Origin: Phenylobacterium sp.
GTDB taxonomy: Bacteria; Pseudomonadota; Alphaproteobacteria; Caulobacterales; Caulobacteraceae
Direction of reading: 5' to 3'
Assembly (NCBI RefSeq): GCF_004297125.1
Contig: NZ_SCVD01000022.1
Location: 1-64,000, forward strand
DNA length: 64,000 nt
Part shown: positions 36,694 to 45,527 of the stretch, in pieces
Numbering within the stretch: the first letter of the stretch is position 1
Layout of the letters: every line of letters starts with the position of its first letter
Position numbers and translations under genes: made by a program
Notes under the pieces: generated by a model
Database searches by the model: none
What the model saw: the letters and a program-made list of their open reading frames with translations, nothing else
What the model was told of the DNA's origin: nothing

Positions 36694-38075
36694 CAGAACA
36701 CTCCGTAGGCGCGGGCGAAGACTTCGATCGGGTGCGCCTCGGCGGGACGCGCCGGCGCGGTCGCTGCGGTGTCGTCCCCGACCAGCTGGGCCAGGTGCTT
36801 GCAGGCCAAAGGGCAGTCCGAGCAAAGGGTCTCGTTGGCCTTGGCCATCACCTGCCGGGCGGCGGGACGGCCGACCTTGTTGGCCACCTGGTGGGTGTCC
36901 TTCATCACCCCGAAGGTCCCGCCATGGCCCGAGCATCGCTCGACCAGGTCGACCTTGGTGTCGGGGATCAGCCTCAGCAGTTCCAGGGACTTGGCGCCCA
37001 TGTTCTGCGCCCGCGAGTGGCAGGCGTGGTGGAAGGTGACCCCGCCTTCGACCGCCTTCAGCCCCGGAACGAGGCCGTAGGCCTTCGACAGCTCGACGAC
37101 GTACTCGGACACGTCCTTGGTCGCCGCCGAGAGCCGCCCGACCACGGGGTCCTCCGGCAGCATCAGCGGCCATTCGAACTTCATCATCAGGCCGCAGGAG
37201 GCGGTCAGGGCCACCACGTCGTAGCCCTGCTCGATGTAGGGGGCGAAGGCGGCGGCCACCCGGCGGGCCTTGCCGGCGACGTCCTTGAGGTCGCCGGCCT
37301 CCAGCTGGGGCATGCCGCAGCATTCGGGATAGACCAGCTTCACCTCGACGCCCTGCAGCGCCAGCACCTTGGCGGCGGCCACGGCGGTGTCGGGCCGGTT
37401 GTAGTCGACGAAGCAGGTCGCATAGAGCGCGACCTTGCGCAGGCCAAAGGCCGGGCCTTCAGGGTTGGGCGCCAGCGGCGTCTTCAGCCGGTCAGTCGCG
37501 GTCTTGGAATGGTACTTGGGAAGCTCGGCCTCGGCGTCGATCTGGGCGATGGCGTCCAGGAGCTTGCGCAACGGCGTGTTGCTGCGGGCGGTCACCCAGT
37601 TGGCGAGGCTGGCGACCGGCTTGGCCAGCTTGCCGTTGCGGTCGGTGTGACCCAATTGCTCCCGCACGAACTCCTTCTCACCGGCCCGGCGCTTGGCGGC
37701 CCGGTAGCGCAGGATCAGGTGCGGGATGTCGATGTCGAAGGGGTGTGGCGGGACGTAGGGGCACTTGGTCAGGAAGCACATGTCGCAGAGGGTGCAGGCC
37801 TCGGCGACGTGGGCGTGGTCCTTGGGCCCGATGCCGTCGATCTCGCCCGAGGGGCTCTCGTCGATGGCGTCGAACATCCGCGGGAAGCTGTCGCACAGGT
37901 TGAAGCAGCGGCGGCAGGTGTGACAGACGTCGAACTGCCGCTGCAGCTCCGCCTCGACCTTGGCCAGGTCGTAGTAATCCTCGTCCTGCCACAGGATGGG
38001 ACGGCGGAACGGCGCGTCGAGGCTGCCCTCGCGCGGCGGAGCCCCGGCGGCCGGAGCCTTGGTTTCTTCGCTCAT
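36693..38075 (-). CDS. GlpC/HdrD-like iron-sulfur oxidoreductase
   Basis: 460 residues. An N-terminal double [4Fe-4S] ferredoxin region has [15 protein letters not shown] and [13 protein letters not shown]. Two CCG-type cysteine-rich domains have YPECCGMP and TASCG, then [10 protein letters not shown] and [11 protein letters not shown] with a final [10 protein letters not shown]. It resembles GlpC and heterodisulphide reductase subunits, which pass electrons from membrane quinones. It sits between rubrerythrin and DUF3501, so it may supply electrons to rubrerythrin. Confidence 0.9.
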   Translation of the reverse strand: MSEETKAPAAGAPPREGSLDAPFRRPILWQDEDYYDLAKVEAELQRQFDVCHTCRRCFNLCDSFPRMFDAIDESPSGEIDGIGPKDHAHVAEACTLCDMCFLTKCPYVPPHPFDIDIPHLILRYRAAKRRAGEKEFVREQLGHTDRNGKLAKPVASLANWVTARSNTPLRKLLDAIAQIDAEAELPKYHSKTATDRLKTPLAPNPEGPAFGLRKVALYATCFVDYNRPDTAVAAAKVLALQGVEVKLVYPECCGMPQLEAGDLKDVAGKARRVAAAFAPYIEQGYDVVALTASCGLMMKFEWPLMLPEDPVVGRLSAATKDVSEYVVELSKAYGLVPGLKAVEGGVTFHHACHSRAQNMGAKSLELLRLIPDTKVDLVERCSGHGGTFGVMKDTHQVANKVGRPAARQVMAKANETLCSDCPLACKHLAQLVGDDTAATAPARPAEAHPIEVFARAYGVF

Positions 38076-38082
38076 GGCGGAT

Positions 38083-38104
38083 CGGCGGGCCGTGGGGCCC
38101 GCCG
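38083..38104 (-). other. Intercistronic hairpin between the rubrerythrin and Fe-S genes
   Basis: CGGCGGGCC and GGCCCGCCG pair around a GTGG loop in the 36-base gap. There is no T-run on the minus strand, so it is unlikely to be a full terminator. It could set relative mRNA levels in the operon. Confidence 0.5.
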
Positions 38105-38111
38105 CCTGATC

Positions 38112-38528
38112 TTAGTCGAGCGTGTCGAGGGCGCGCTGGAAGCGGCCGGCGTGGGACTTCTCGGCCTTGGCCAGGGTCTCGAACCAGTCGGCGATCTCGT
38201 CGTAGCCTTCCTCGCGGGCCGTGCGCGCCATGCCCGGGTACATGTCGGTGTACTCGTGCGTCTCGCCGGCGATGGCGGCCTTGAGATTGTCGGACGTGCC
38301 GCCGATCGGCAGGCCGGTGGCCGGGTCTCCGACCGACTCCATGAACTCGAGGTGCCCGTGGGCGTGGCCGGTTTCGCCCTCCGCCGTCGAGCGGAACACG
38401 GAAGCGACGTCGTTGTAGCCTTCCACGTCGGCCTTCTGGGCGAAGTAGAGGTAGCGGCGGTTCGCCTGGCTCTCGCCGGCGAAGGCGGCCTTGAGGTTTT
38501 CGATAGTCTTGCTGCTCGCAAGCGACAT
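38112..38528 (-). CDS. Rubrerythrin-type ferritin-like diiron protein
   Basis: 138 residues with duplicated di-iron helices: [20 protein letters not shown], then [28 protein letters not shown] and EKSHAGRF near the end. The C-terminal rubredoxin domain of classical rubrerythrin is absent. It probably reduces peroxide with electrons from a partner, here plausibly the downstream Fe-S protein. ATG at 38528 follows GGGAGA by five bases. It is the first gene of a three-gene operon. Confidence 0.92.
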   Translation of the reverse strand: MSLASSKTIENLKAAFAGESQANRRYLYFAQKADVEGYNDVASVFRSTAEGETGHAHGHLEFMESVGDPATGLPIGGTSDNLKAAIAGETHEYTDMYPGMARTAREEGYDEIADWFETLAKAEKSHAGRFQRALDTLD

Positions 38529-38698
38529 GTTGATCTCCCTAGACGGCGGCGAGCCCCCCGGCCCTACCGCCATGCGGGTCGGACTATGAACCCCGGCCCC
38601 GATCGATCAACATGATATGCTCTATGCTCAGGATCGAGCCGCTCTATGGAGCCTTGCCGGGCCGTGGCGGGTTCTGCCTTCGAACGAAGGAGACGGTC

Positions 38699-38890
38699 AT
38701 GGCCGACAACAAGATCCAGGGCGAAGGCAATTACGACGCCGCCCGAAAGTTCGACAAGGACGAGCGCGACTTCATCGCCAAGGGCGATGTCGAGAAGAAG
38801 GCCCGCGAGGCCGAGCAGGCCCTCGATGGACCGGAAGGCGCGGAGCTGGAGAAGGCTCGCAAGGACACCGGCGCGGGCAAGACCCACTAG
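38699..38890 (+). CDS. Small charged hypothetical protein
   Basis: 63 residues with no transmembrane segment: NKIQGEGNYDAARKFDKDERDF, then VEKKAREAEQALDGPE and ARKDTGAGKTH. AAGGAGA six bases before the ATG supports translation. Similar GNYxAAxxF-start proteins are widespread in proteobacteria without known function. It is divergent from the rubrerythrin operon, and its stop overlaps that of the convergent alkB. Confidence 0.75.
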   Translation: MADNKIQGEGNYDAARKFDKDERDFIAKGDVEKKAREAEQALDGPEGAELEKARKDTGAGKTH

Positions 38891-39447
38891 CCCCGCAGAT
38901 TGCGGAAGGTGATCGAGAACCGGCGCGCCTTGGCCTCGGGCAGCGAGTGCTCCCAGTCGGTGCGCGCCGGGCCGTCCAGCAGATAGGCCGAGCGCGGTTC
39001 CAGCGGGACGTTGATCCGCTGGAATCGCGCGCCGTCGCGCCTGCGGAAGCGCATGATCGTCTGCGCCAGCAGCGACACCCCCACGACCTTCTCGAACACC
39101 GGCCGGTCGCGATGCCAGCCGATGGGCGCGCCTTCGCGGTATTCGTTGATCAGGACGTGGGCGAAGGCCTCGCCCGGCAGTCCGGCGAGGGCTGCGGCGC
39201 GGTCCCGGACCGGCAGCAGCCAGTCGGGCATCGGCGGGGCAGTCACGAGGCCGGGGCCGTTGAAGTCGTAGCGTAGCCCGAACGAGATCACCCGCCGGCG
39301 GCCCTCGTAGCCGCGGAACAGGAACGGTTCGAACGGGAGGGTCTCGAGCCGCTGCGCCAGGTCCTCTTCTTCCTCCGGCGTGACGAGGTCCGGCTGGTAG
39401 CGGAAGCCGTCGGGGGCGACGGGCGGAAGGTCGAACAGGGCGCTCAC
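38887..39447 (-). CDS. alkB: AlkB-type 2-oxoglutarate/Fe(II) dioxygenase
   Basis: Direct reversal of alkyl lesions on DNA or RNA, or a related demethylation. About 186 residues with NEYREGAPIGWHRDRPVF holding the His and Asp iron ligands. WEHSLPEAKARRFSITFRN has the third His and the Arg that binds 2-oxoglutarate. A GTG at 39447 is preferred because the upstream in-frame ATG (39507) lies beyond a strong hairpin. It converges on the small protein at 38699. Confidence 0.88.
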   Translation of the reverse strand: MSALFDLPPVAPDGFRYQPDLVTPEEEEDLAQRLETLPFEPFLFRGYEGRRRVISFGLRYDFNGPGLVTAPPMPDWLLPVRDRAAALAGLPGEAFAHVLINEYREGAPIGWHRDRPVFEKVVGVSLLAQTIMRFRRRDGARFQRINVPLEPRSAYLLDGPARTDWEHSLPEAKARRFSITFRNLRG

Positions 39448-39471
39448 GGGCGTCAGATGGGTGCAAATGAA

Positions 39472-39501
39472 GGCGGCGGGAAGGTCGCCCTTCCCGCCGC
39501 C
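39472..39501 (-). terminator. Hairpin terminator after the secreted repeat protein gene
   Basis: A perfect 13-bp stem (GGCGGCGGGAAGG with CCTTCCCGCCGCC) and a four-base loop sits 26 bases past the stop at 39527. On the minus strand it is followed by TTCATTTG, a weak T-run. Confidence 0.65.
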
Positions 39502-39526
39502 GGTCATTCGCGTCCGTTATCCGCGC

Positions 39527-39883
39527 CTAGTAGCGGGGATAGTCGTTGTAGCCATAGCGGCGATCGTCATCGCTGCGGGCCATGCGGATGCTGGCCGACA
39601 GGGTGTCGAAGCGGCGATCCAGGTCGGCGCGTTCCCAGTTCGACAGGCCGTTGCGGCTGTAGCGGGCCTCGAGGCGAACGATGCCATTGAACTGGGCGCG
39701 GAGCTGATAGGCCTCGCGACGGGTCAGCTGGCCGGACCGCACGCCCTGGTCGATGCGGTGGTCCAGACGCTCCAGGCGTCGCTCGATCGGCATCCACTCG
39801 CGGCCGTAGCCATAGCCTTGAGCGGAGGCGGCGCCGGCGCTCAGCGCGGTCGCGGCGGCCAGGGCGATGATGATGGTCTTCAT
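39527..39883 (-). CDS. Secreted protein with one unit of a local repeat domain
   Basis: 118 residues: signal peptide to ASA (about residue 22), then one 75-residue helical unit with RLDHRIDQGVRSGQLTRREA, LRAQFNGIVRLEARY and the GLSxxERADLDRRFDTL motif, and a Tyr/Arg-rich tail (DDDRRYGYNDYPRY). The unit is the same as the two in the neighbouring gene at 39975. GAGGAGAG precedes the ATG. Periplasmic location is likely; function unknown. Confidence 0.82.
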   Translation of the reverse strand: MKTIIIALAAATALSAGAASAQGYGYGREWMPIERRLERLDHRIDQGVRSGQLTRREAYQLRAQFNGIVRLEARYSRNGLSNWERADLDRRFDTLSASIRMARSDDDRRYGYNDYPRY

Positions 39884-39974
39884 AACGGTTCTCTCCTCAG
39901 AACGTGGGTTTGTGTCCCTCGTCATGGGCGGTCAGAACGACCGAGCGCGCCGATGGTTCAACCGGTGTGGCGCC

Positions 39975-40553
39975 TCAGTAACGGTTCCAGCCGTAGGTCC
40001 GGTCAGGGTCGGCGCGGGCCACGCGGATCGCGGCGCCGAGCTCGTCGAAGCGGCGGTTCAGGTCGGCGCGCTCCTCTGCAGAGAGGCCGTCCACGCGATA
40101 GCTGGCTTCGATCCGGGCGATCTCATTGAAATCGTCACGTAGGACCTCGGCCTCGGCGGTGGTGAGCTGGCCGCTGCGCAGGCCCTGTTCGATCCGGGCG
40201 TCCAGATCCAGCTTGCGATCCTCCATGGCCACGTAGCTGTCGGCGCCGCCGGTCCGCACCGCCAGGCGCATCTGGTCGTCGATCAGGGCGAAGCGCCGGT
40301 CGAGGTCCAGCCGCTCGCGCGCGCTGAGGCCGCCGTAGCGATAGGTCCCTTCGAGGGCGACCAGCGAGGCCATGTCGTCGCGCATCATCCGCGCCTCGGC
40401 GCCGGTGATCTCCCCGGTGGCCAGGCCCGCGTCGATACGGTCGTTCAGGACGGCCTGGCGCTCGATGATCGGCATCCAGGCCTGGGCGGACGCCGCGCTC
40501 GCGCCCAGCGTCAGGGCGGCGGCGGCGGCGAGTAGCAGGTTCTTGTTCCTCAT
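39975..40553 (-). CDS. Secreted protein with two tandem units of a local repeat domain
   Basis: 192 residues with a signal peptide (to ASA, about residue 24) and two tandem units of about 75 residues. Unit 1 has LNDRIDAGLATGEITGAEAR and GLSARERLDLDRRF. Unit 2 has LDARIEQGLRSGQLTTAEAE and GLSAEERADLNRRFDEL, and a DPDRTYGWNRY tail close to the neighbour's. GAGGAG upstream supports the ATG at 40553. The pair likely arose by gene and domain duplication. Role unknown. Confidence 0.85.
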   Translation of the reverse strand: MRNKNLLLAAAAALTLGASAASAQAWMPIIERQAVLNDRIDAGLATGEITGAEARMMRDDMASLVALEGTYRYGGLSARERLDLDRRFALIDDQMRLAVRTGGADSYVAMEDRKLDLDARIEQGLRSGQLTTAEAEVLRDDFNEIARIEASYRVDGLSAEERADLNRRFDELGAAIRVARADPDRTYGWNRY

Positions 40554-40632
40554 CGTCTCGGACTCCTCGAGCGGTCTTCCGCTCGTCTTGTCCCCCGATG
40601 GGGATGCCAAACTCCGGCCTGCGGATTTGGTT

Positions 40633-41409
40633 CTAGCCCAGCCTGCCGATCGCCTCAGCGACCAGCGCCGGCTTCTCCAGGGTGATCATGTGGCCGGCCT
40701 CGGGGATCGAGACCAGCTCGGCGCCGGCGATCCCCTTCTTGAAGGCATGGGCGTAGACCGGCGGGATCAGGCGGTCCGAATCCCCCCAGACGATCACGGT
40801 CCTGGCCTTGATCCGGTAGAGCCGCTGCTGGAGCCCCCGCTCCGGGATGGGGAACAGTATGCGGCCGGCCATGCCGAGCTGCCGGGCGTTGGTCACCAGA
40901 TAGGTCTGCAGGAAGTTGGGGTCGGTGACGTCACGGCCCGCGGTCATCATCGCTGCGCCCGCCGCAGCGTCGTGGAACAGGAGCTCCGGCATCTCGTAGG
41001 GCAGGGTCGCGAACAGGTCGGCGATCGGATGTTCGTCGTCCCACAGACCCGCGGGGGCGATCAGCGCCAGGCGCGAGACGTCGTTGGGCGCGATGGCCGC
41101 CATCTCGGCCGCGATCATCCCGCCCATGGAATGGCCCACGAGGATCGGGTCCTTCAGGCCCAGGGCCGCGACCACGTCCCAGGTGTGGAGCGTGAAATCC
41201 AGCATGTCGCGGATCTCGGGCGCTTCGTCGCTGTCGCCGTAGCCGGGGATCAGCGGGGCGTGGACGGTGTGGGTCCTGGCCAGTTCCGCCAGCAGCGGGT
41301 CGTCGGCGGTGACGCCGCCCGCGCCGTGCAGGAAGACGAGATCGGGCCCGGAACCGCCTTCCAGGCAGCGGACCGGGACGTGATGGGTCTGGACGGTCTT
41401 GAGTTCCAT
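40633..41409 (-). CDS. Alpha/beta hydrolase
   Basis: 258 residues. LVFLHGAGG is the oxyanion strand, VGHSMGGMIAAEMAAIAP the nucleophile elbow with Ser, VIVWGDSDRLIP the acid region and IPEAGHMITLE the catalytic His. The start overlaps the stop region of the upstream luciferase-like gene, so they are one operon. Ring-cleavage or ester hydrolysis downstream of a monooxygenase is a fair inference. Confidence 0.92.
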   Translation of the reverse strand: MELKTVQTHHVPVRCLEGGSGPDLVFLHGAGGVTADDPLLAELARTHTVHAPLIPGYGDSDEAPEIRDMLDFTLHTWDVVAALGLKDPILVGHSMGGMIAAEMAAIAPNDVSRLALIAPAGLWDDEHPIADLFATLPYEMPELLFHDAAAGAAMMTAGRDVTDPNFLQTYLVTNARQLGMAGRILFPIPERGLQQRLYRIKARTVIVWGDSDRLIPPVYAHAFKKGIAGAELVSIPEAGHMITLEKPALVAEAIGRLG

Positions 41410-41410
41410 C

Positions 41411-42688
41411 TCAGGCCTCCACCGCATAGGTCCTGGCCAGTTCCTCGCGGGTCGGCGCCTGTTTCGGCAGGGCGCCGGCGGTGACCCGGTCCTTGAGCGG
41501 GGTGGTCCAGAAGCGATTGTCGTCCGCCCAGTCGGGGAACATGTTCCTGAGCTTGGGCATGACCTTCTCGGCGAAGAGCTTGGTAGAATACATGCACTTG
41601 TCGGCCGGCATGTTCCCCACGTGCATCAGGCAGAAGATGTTGCCGACGTTCAGGCCCTTGATCAGGTCCTCCATCCTCTGGCGCACGGTCTCGGGGCTGC
41701 CTGCGATCACGTGACCCTGCTCGGTCAGCTCCTTCCAGGTGAGCTGCGTATAGCCGCCGGTGGGCGGGGCGTACTGCGACAGCGCGCCGGTCTGGATGGT
41801 CTTGATCGTCCGGTAGCCCGGCGCGTCGGCGAAGCCCGGATAGACGTGCAGGCAGCGGTTGTAGAAATAGCTGACGTGCTCGGAATAGAGCCGCTCGGCC
41901 TCCTCGTCGGTGTCGGCCACCAGGATCGTCTGGGCGAAGCCGGCGCGGTAGGGGCTTTTGTCGACGCCCCGCTCCTCCACCCGCTTCCAGTAGCCGTTCA
42001 TCAGCGCCTGCGCCCGCAGGTAGCCGGAGAAGCTGAGGTAGGAGTAGGAGTAGGTGTTGTCGATGCAGAAGTCGTAGGTCTCGACAGACCCGCCGCCGGG
42101 GATGTGGACCGGCGGATGCGGCTGCTGGATCGGCCGCGGCCAGATGTTGACGTGGCGCAGCTTGTTGTAGCGGCCGTTGAAGGCGAACGGCTCGCGGGTG
42201 GTCCACGCCTTGATGATCAGGTCGTGGGCCTCCTGGTATTTCTCCCGCGTCAGGCTGGGGATCTGGCCGTAGCAGTAGTTGGTGTCCATCGAGGTCCCGA
42301 CCGGGAACCCCGCCACCAGCCGCCCGCCCGAGATGCAGTCCAGCATCGCGAACTCCTCGGCCACCCGCACCGGCGGGTTGTAGAGGGCGATGGAGTTGCC
42401 CAGCACCACGACGGCGGCGTCCTTGGTGCGGCGGGCAAGGCCGGCGGCGATGATGTTCGGGCTGGGCATGATGCCGTAGCCGTTCTGGTGGTGCTCGTTC
42501 ACCCCCACGCCGTCGAAGCCGAGGGTGTCGGCGTACTCCAGCAGGTCCATGTAGGTGTTGTAGACCTCGTGGCTCTTCACGGGGTCGAACAGCTTCTGGT
42601 CGATGTCCACCCAGACCGACCGGTGCGTCTCCCGGAAATCGTCCGGCAGATAGGGCCACGGCATCAGGTTGAACCAGGTGAACTTCAT
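41411..42688 (-). CDS. LLM-class flavin-dependent monooxygenase (bacterial luciferase-like)
   Basis: 425 residues with a TIM-barrel luciferase fold. TLGFDGVGVNEHHQNGYGIMPSPN is the flavin-side strand, then LDCISGGRLVAGFPVGTSMD and an AGSPETVRQRMEDLI near the C-terminus. ATG at 42688 gives the MKFTWFNLMPWPYL start. It would oxidise a substrate with reduced FMN supplied by an unlinked reductase. It is paired with the downstream hydrolase; substrate unknown. Confidence 0.92.
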   Translation of the reverse strand: MKFTWFNLMPWPYLPDDFRETHRSVWVDIDQKLFDPVKSHEVYNTYMDLLEYADTLGFDGVGVNEHHQNGYGIMPSPNIIAAGLARRTKDAAVVVLGNSIALYNPPVRVAEEFAMLDCISGGRLVAGFPVGTSMDTNYCYGQIPSLTREKYQEAHDLIIKAWTTREPFAFNGRYNKLRHVNIWPRPIQQPHPPVHIPGGGSVETYDFCIDNTYSYSYLSFSGYLRAQALMNGYWKRVEERGVDKSPYRAGFAQTILVADTDEEAERLYSEHVSYFYNRCLHVYPGFADAPGYRTIKTIQTGALSQYAPPTGGYTQLTWKELTEQGHVIAGSPETVRQRMEDLIKGLNVGNIFCLMHVGNMPADKCMYSTKLFAEKVMPKLRNMFPDWADDNRFWTTPLKDRVTAGALPKQAPTREELARTYAVEA

Positions 42689-42846
42689 GGTCCGTTTCCT
42701 CCGTCGCGCCTTCTCTGATGGAAGGTCGCTGAACGACGATAACCTACCGAGGCCCGCCGTCACCCCCAAACGTGCTGTGTCGGCGCGCCCAAGGTTCGCA
42801 AATATAATACCTTTGGATCATTGAATTTCGATTGGATTGATCTATG

Positions 42847-42863
42847 TTGAGAATTGTTCGCAA
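42847..42863. promoter_or_regulatory. Candidate Fur-type palindrome upstream of DUF2061-dps
   Basis: TTGAGAATTGTTCGCAA is a near palindrome (TTGAGAA/TTCGCAA, one mismatch) immediately upstream of the AGGAGG of the DUF2061 gene. It is close to the bfd site TTGCGAATGACTTGCAA. A TATAAT at 42803 sits in the AT-rich block upstream. Confidence 0.4.
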
Positions 42864-42875
42864 CAGGAGGCCGCG

Positions 42876-43082
42876 ATGCGCTTCGCCGCCAAGACCGCCA
42901 GCTGGTCGCTGGTTCACATGACCGTCGCCATTGCGGTGGCCTATGCTCTCACCCAGAACTGGCGCGCGGCGCTGGCCGTGGGTCTGATCGAGCCGATCTT
43001 CCAGACCATCGCCTTCGCGCTGCACGAACGCGCCTGGGCCAACCGCGAGCCGATCCCGGTCCGCGTCCACGCCCACCACTGA
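42876..43082 (+). CDS. DUF2061 small membrane protein
   Basis: 68 residues with two hydrophobic stretches. KTASWSLVHMTVAIAVAYAL and GLIEPIFQTIAFALHERAW are the DUF2061 hallmarks. AGGAGG sits five bases before the ATG. It precedes dps by 16 bases, so the two form an operon. Function is not established. Confidence 0.85.
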   Translation: MRFAAKTASWSLVHMTVAIAVAYALTQNWRAALAVGLIEPIFQTIAFALHERAWANREPIPVRVHAHH

Positions 43083-43098
43083 TCCAAGGGAGATCACC

Positions 43099-43536
43099 AT
43101 GGCCGATAAATCCCAGAAGAAGGTCGCCGCCGGCCTCTCGAAGCTGCTGGCCGACACCTACGCGGTCTATCTGAAGACCCACGGCTACCACTGGAACGTC
43201 CGCGGCCCGAACTTCGGCTCGCTGCACGCGCTGTTCATGACCCACTACACCGAGATGTGGGCGGCCATCGACCTGATCGCCGAGCGCATCCGCGCGCTGG
43301 GCGAATACGCGCCGCAGGGCTACCGCGCCTTCGGCGAGCTCTCCGACATCAAGGACGGCGATCCCAAGCAGGACGCCCAGGCGATGCTGAAGGAGCTGGT
43401 CGCCGACCATGCGACCCTGGTGGCCACCGCCAAGGCCGCCCGCGAAGGCGCCGACGACGTCACCGCCTCGCTGATCGACGCCCGCGTCGAGGCCCACGAG
43501 AAGCACGCCTGGATGCTGCGCGTCTCTATCGGCTAG
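43099..43536 (+). CDS. dps: Dps family DNA-binding ferritin-like protein
   Basis: Dodecameric iron-oxidising, DNA-protecting protein, 145 residues. The ferroxidase residues lie in THGYHWNVRGPNFGSLH and THYTEMWAAIDLIAERIR. The Lys-rich start (ADKSQKK) suits DNA binding. Its TAG shares three bases with the stop of the convergent erythromycin-esterase-like gene (CTAG at 43533-43536). Confidence 0.94.
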   Translation: MADKSQKKVAAGLSKLLADTYAVYLKTHGYHWNVRGPNFGSLHALFMTHYTEMWAAIDLIAERIRALGEYAPQGYRAFGELSDIKDGDPKQDAQAMLKELVADHATLVATAKAAREGADDVTASLIDARVEAHEKHAWMLRVSIG

Positions 43537-44876
43537 ACGCCGAACGGCCAGGTATCGTCTTCGCCGGGAACGGCGGGCGGCGCCGTGAGCGGCGTCACCG
43601 CCGTGGTCTGGTCGAACCAGACCCAGGCGTCGAACTGCTCTGAGAGCCGGCATTCGGCGTAGTGGCTCCAGCGCTCGGTCTCGGGGCGGTAGATCACCCC
43701 GATGAAGCGTTCCAGCCGAGGGTCGGAGAGCGCGCGGCGGACGCCGTTCGTCTGGCCCGCGCGCAGGTCGAGGAGATAGCGATCGATGCCGGTGTTGTGG
43801 GATTGCCGTTCCTGGCTCTCGGCGAGCGAGGGGCGGATCTCCTTCACCTCCATCGGCGCGTCCCAGTCCGACGCGCAGGCCACCGTTCCCGTGTGCGTGC
43901 CGAAGCCGATCAGGCGGGCCTGCTCGCCCCAGGCCTGGCGGCAGAGCTGGCCCAGGTTCAGCTCGTCGCGGACCACCCCCATCTCCGTCGCCCGGGCGTC
44001 GCCGACGTGGGAATTGTGCGCCCAAACCACCGCCTTGCCGTGGCGGCCCTTGGCCTCCAGCAGCGTCTGGAGCGTCTCGAACATGTGGGTGTCGCGCAGG
44101 TTCCAGGCCTCGCCGCCCCCATAGTACATGGCCCGATAATAGGCCTCGGCGTCGCGGACCAGCCGCGCGCTCTGGGTCGCGTCCAGCAGGCCCTCGTCGT
44201 CGCCCCTGGGGATCTCGCGCATCTGCCGGCCCAGCATGTCGGTCAGCATCGAGGTGACCGCCGCCTCGCAGCCGGCGTAGCGGCCCGAGACCGCCATCCG
44301 CCCATAGGTCGCCGGATCCTGCGCCCACGGATTCAGGCAGCCGTAGCGCTCCCGCGCCACCTTGGCCGCTTCGGGATCCACCCGGTCCAGATAGTCCACC
44401 ACCGCCCGCATCGAGCCGGCGAGGTTGTAGAGGTCGAGACCGTAGATCCCCGCGCGGTCGCCGAGCGACCGGGTCCGGTTGTGCCCGGTCAGCCAGCCCA
44501 GGAAGGCGTCGAACTCGCGGTTCTTCCACATCCAGGTCGGGAACCGGGCGAAGGCCTCGCCCGGCGCCGGCCGGCGGCCGCGGACGCGCGCGTCCAGCAC
44601 CCGGGCGTCGGGCCAGTCGGCCTCCAGGGCGACGATGTTGAAGCCGCGTTTCTCGACCAGCCAGCGGGTGATGGCGGCCCGCGCCTGGTAGAACTCGGAG
44701 GTCCCGTGGCTGGCCTCGCCCAGCAGCACGACGCGGGCGTCGGCGAACCGGTCGAACAGGCGGCCGAAGGCGGGATCGTCGAACGCGGGCAGCGGCTCGG
44801 CGGCGTCGGCGATCTGGCCGGACGCGCCCGTCGGATAGCCGCGGGCGTGCTCGACGTACGGACGAATGTCGGGCAT
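43533..44876 (-). CDS. Erythromycin esterase-like protein
   Basis: 447 residues of the EreA/ChaN-like superfamily. ARVVLLGEASHGTSEFYQAR holds the Glu and catalytic His, IVALEADWPDA a second conserved acidic site, and VVWAHNSHVGDARATEMG a third. GGAGAG precedes the ATG at 44876. Most such proteins do not act on macrolides, so resistance should not be assumed. The gene is divergent from the Nudix hydrolase. Confidence 0.88.
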   Translation of the reverse strand: MPDIRPYVEHARGYPTGASGQIADAAEPLPAFDDPAFGRLFDRFADARVVLLGEASHGTSEFYQARAAITRWLVEKRGFNIVALEADWPDARVLDARVRGRRPAPGEAFARFPTWMWKNREFDAFLGWLTGHNRTRSLGDRAGIYGLDLYNLAGSMRAVVDYLDRVDPEAAKVARERYGCLNPWAQDPATYGRMAVSGRYAGCEAAVTSMLTDMLGRQMREIPRGDDEGLLDATQSARLVRDAEAYYRAMYYGGGEAWNLRDTHMFETLQTLLEAKGRHGKAVVWAHNSHVGDARATEMGVVRDELNLGQLCRQAWGEQARLIGFGTHTGTVACASDWDAPMEVKEIRPSLAESQERQSHNTGIDRYLLDLRAGQTNGVRRALSDPRLERFIGVIYRPETERWSHYAECRLSEQFDAWVWFDQTTAVTPLTAPPAVPGEDDTWPFGV

Positions 44877-44957
44877 GGCCAAGCTCTCCGGATACCCTAC
44901 GCAACTGTGCGACCATCCCTCCCGTTCCCGGCGGAAGGCGGTCGAGAGGATGGCGAA

Positions 44958-45527
44958 ATGACGACCGTTGAGCTGCGCAGGGTCGAGACCGTCTACCAGG
45001 GCTACATAACGCTCCTGAGCGCCACCTTTAGCGGTTCGGACGGCGAGACTTTCAACCGGGAGATCGAGCATCACGGCCGAGCGGCCTGCGTGCTGCCCTA
45101 CGACCCCGAGCGGAAGACCGCGCTGATGGTCAACCTGCCGCGCGCGCCGGTGATCTGGGCGGGCGGGCCGCCCGAACTGCTGGAGGCGCCGGCCGGGATG
45201 GTCGAGAACGAGGATCCGGAGGAGACCGCCATCCGCGAGGCCATGGAGGAGTGCGGCGTGGCCTTGAGCCGGCTGGAGCCCGTGGGCTCGCCCTTCTCCT
45301 GCCCGGGCGTCTCCAGCGAGCGGGTCGACCTGTTCCTGGCCGCCTATGCCGTCGCCGACCGGACCGCCTCGGGGGGCGGCGTGGACGGGGAGCACGAGCA
45401 CATCGGCGTCGAGGAAGTCCCGCTGTCCCTGCTCTGGACCTGGGTCGAGCAGCGCAAGATCGAGGACCTGAAGTCGCTGGCGCTGATCCTGGCGCTGCGG
45501 GTGCGGCGGCCGGAGTTGTTCGGATAG
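44958..45527 (+). CDS. Nudix hydrolase, NudK/ADP-ribose pyrophosphatase-like
   Basis: 189 residues. The Nudix box is PAGMVENEDPEETAIREAMEECGV-like: Gly, then Glu, REA and EE in order, with one residue less than the classic spacing after the first Gly, as seen in GDP-mannose pyrophosphatase-like members. GAGAGGA lies seven bases upstream. It likely cleaves a nucleoside diphosphate sugar. Confidence 0.88.
   Translation: MTTVELRRVETVYQGYITLLSATFSGSDGETFNREIEHHGRAACVLPYDPERKTALMVNLPRAPVIWAGGPPELLEAPAGMVENEDPEETAIREAMEECGVALSRLEPVGSPFSCPGVSSERVDLFLAAYAVADRTASGGGVDGEHEHIGVEEVPLSLLWTWVEQRKIEDLKSLALILALRVRRPELFG

Noticed and set aside
43533..44876. Macrolide resistance by the erythromycin-esterase-like protein
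   Set aside because: Only the superfamily can be supported; most members have other or unknown roles.
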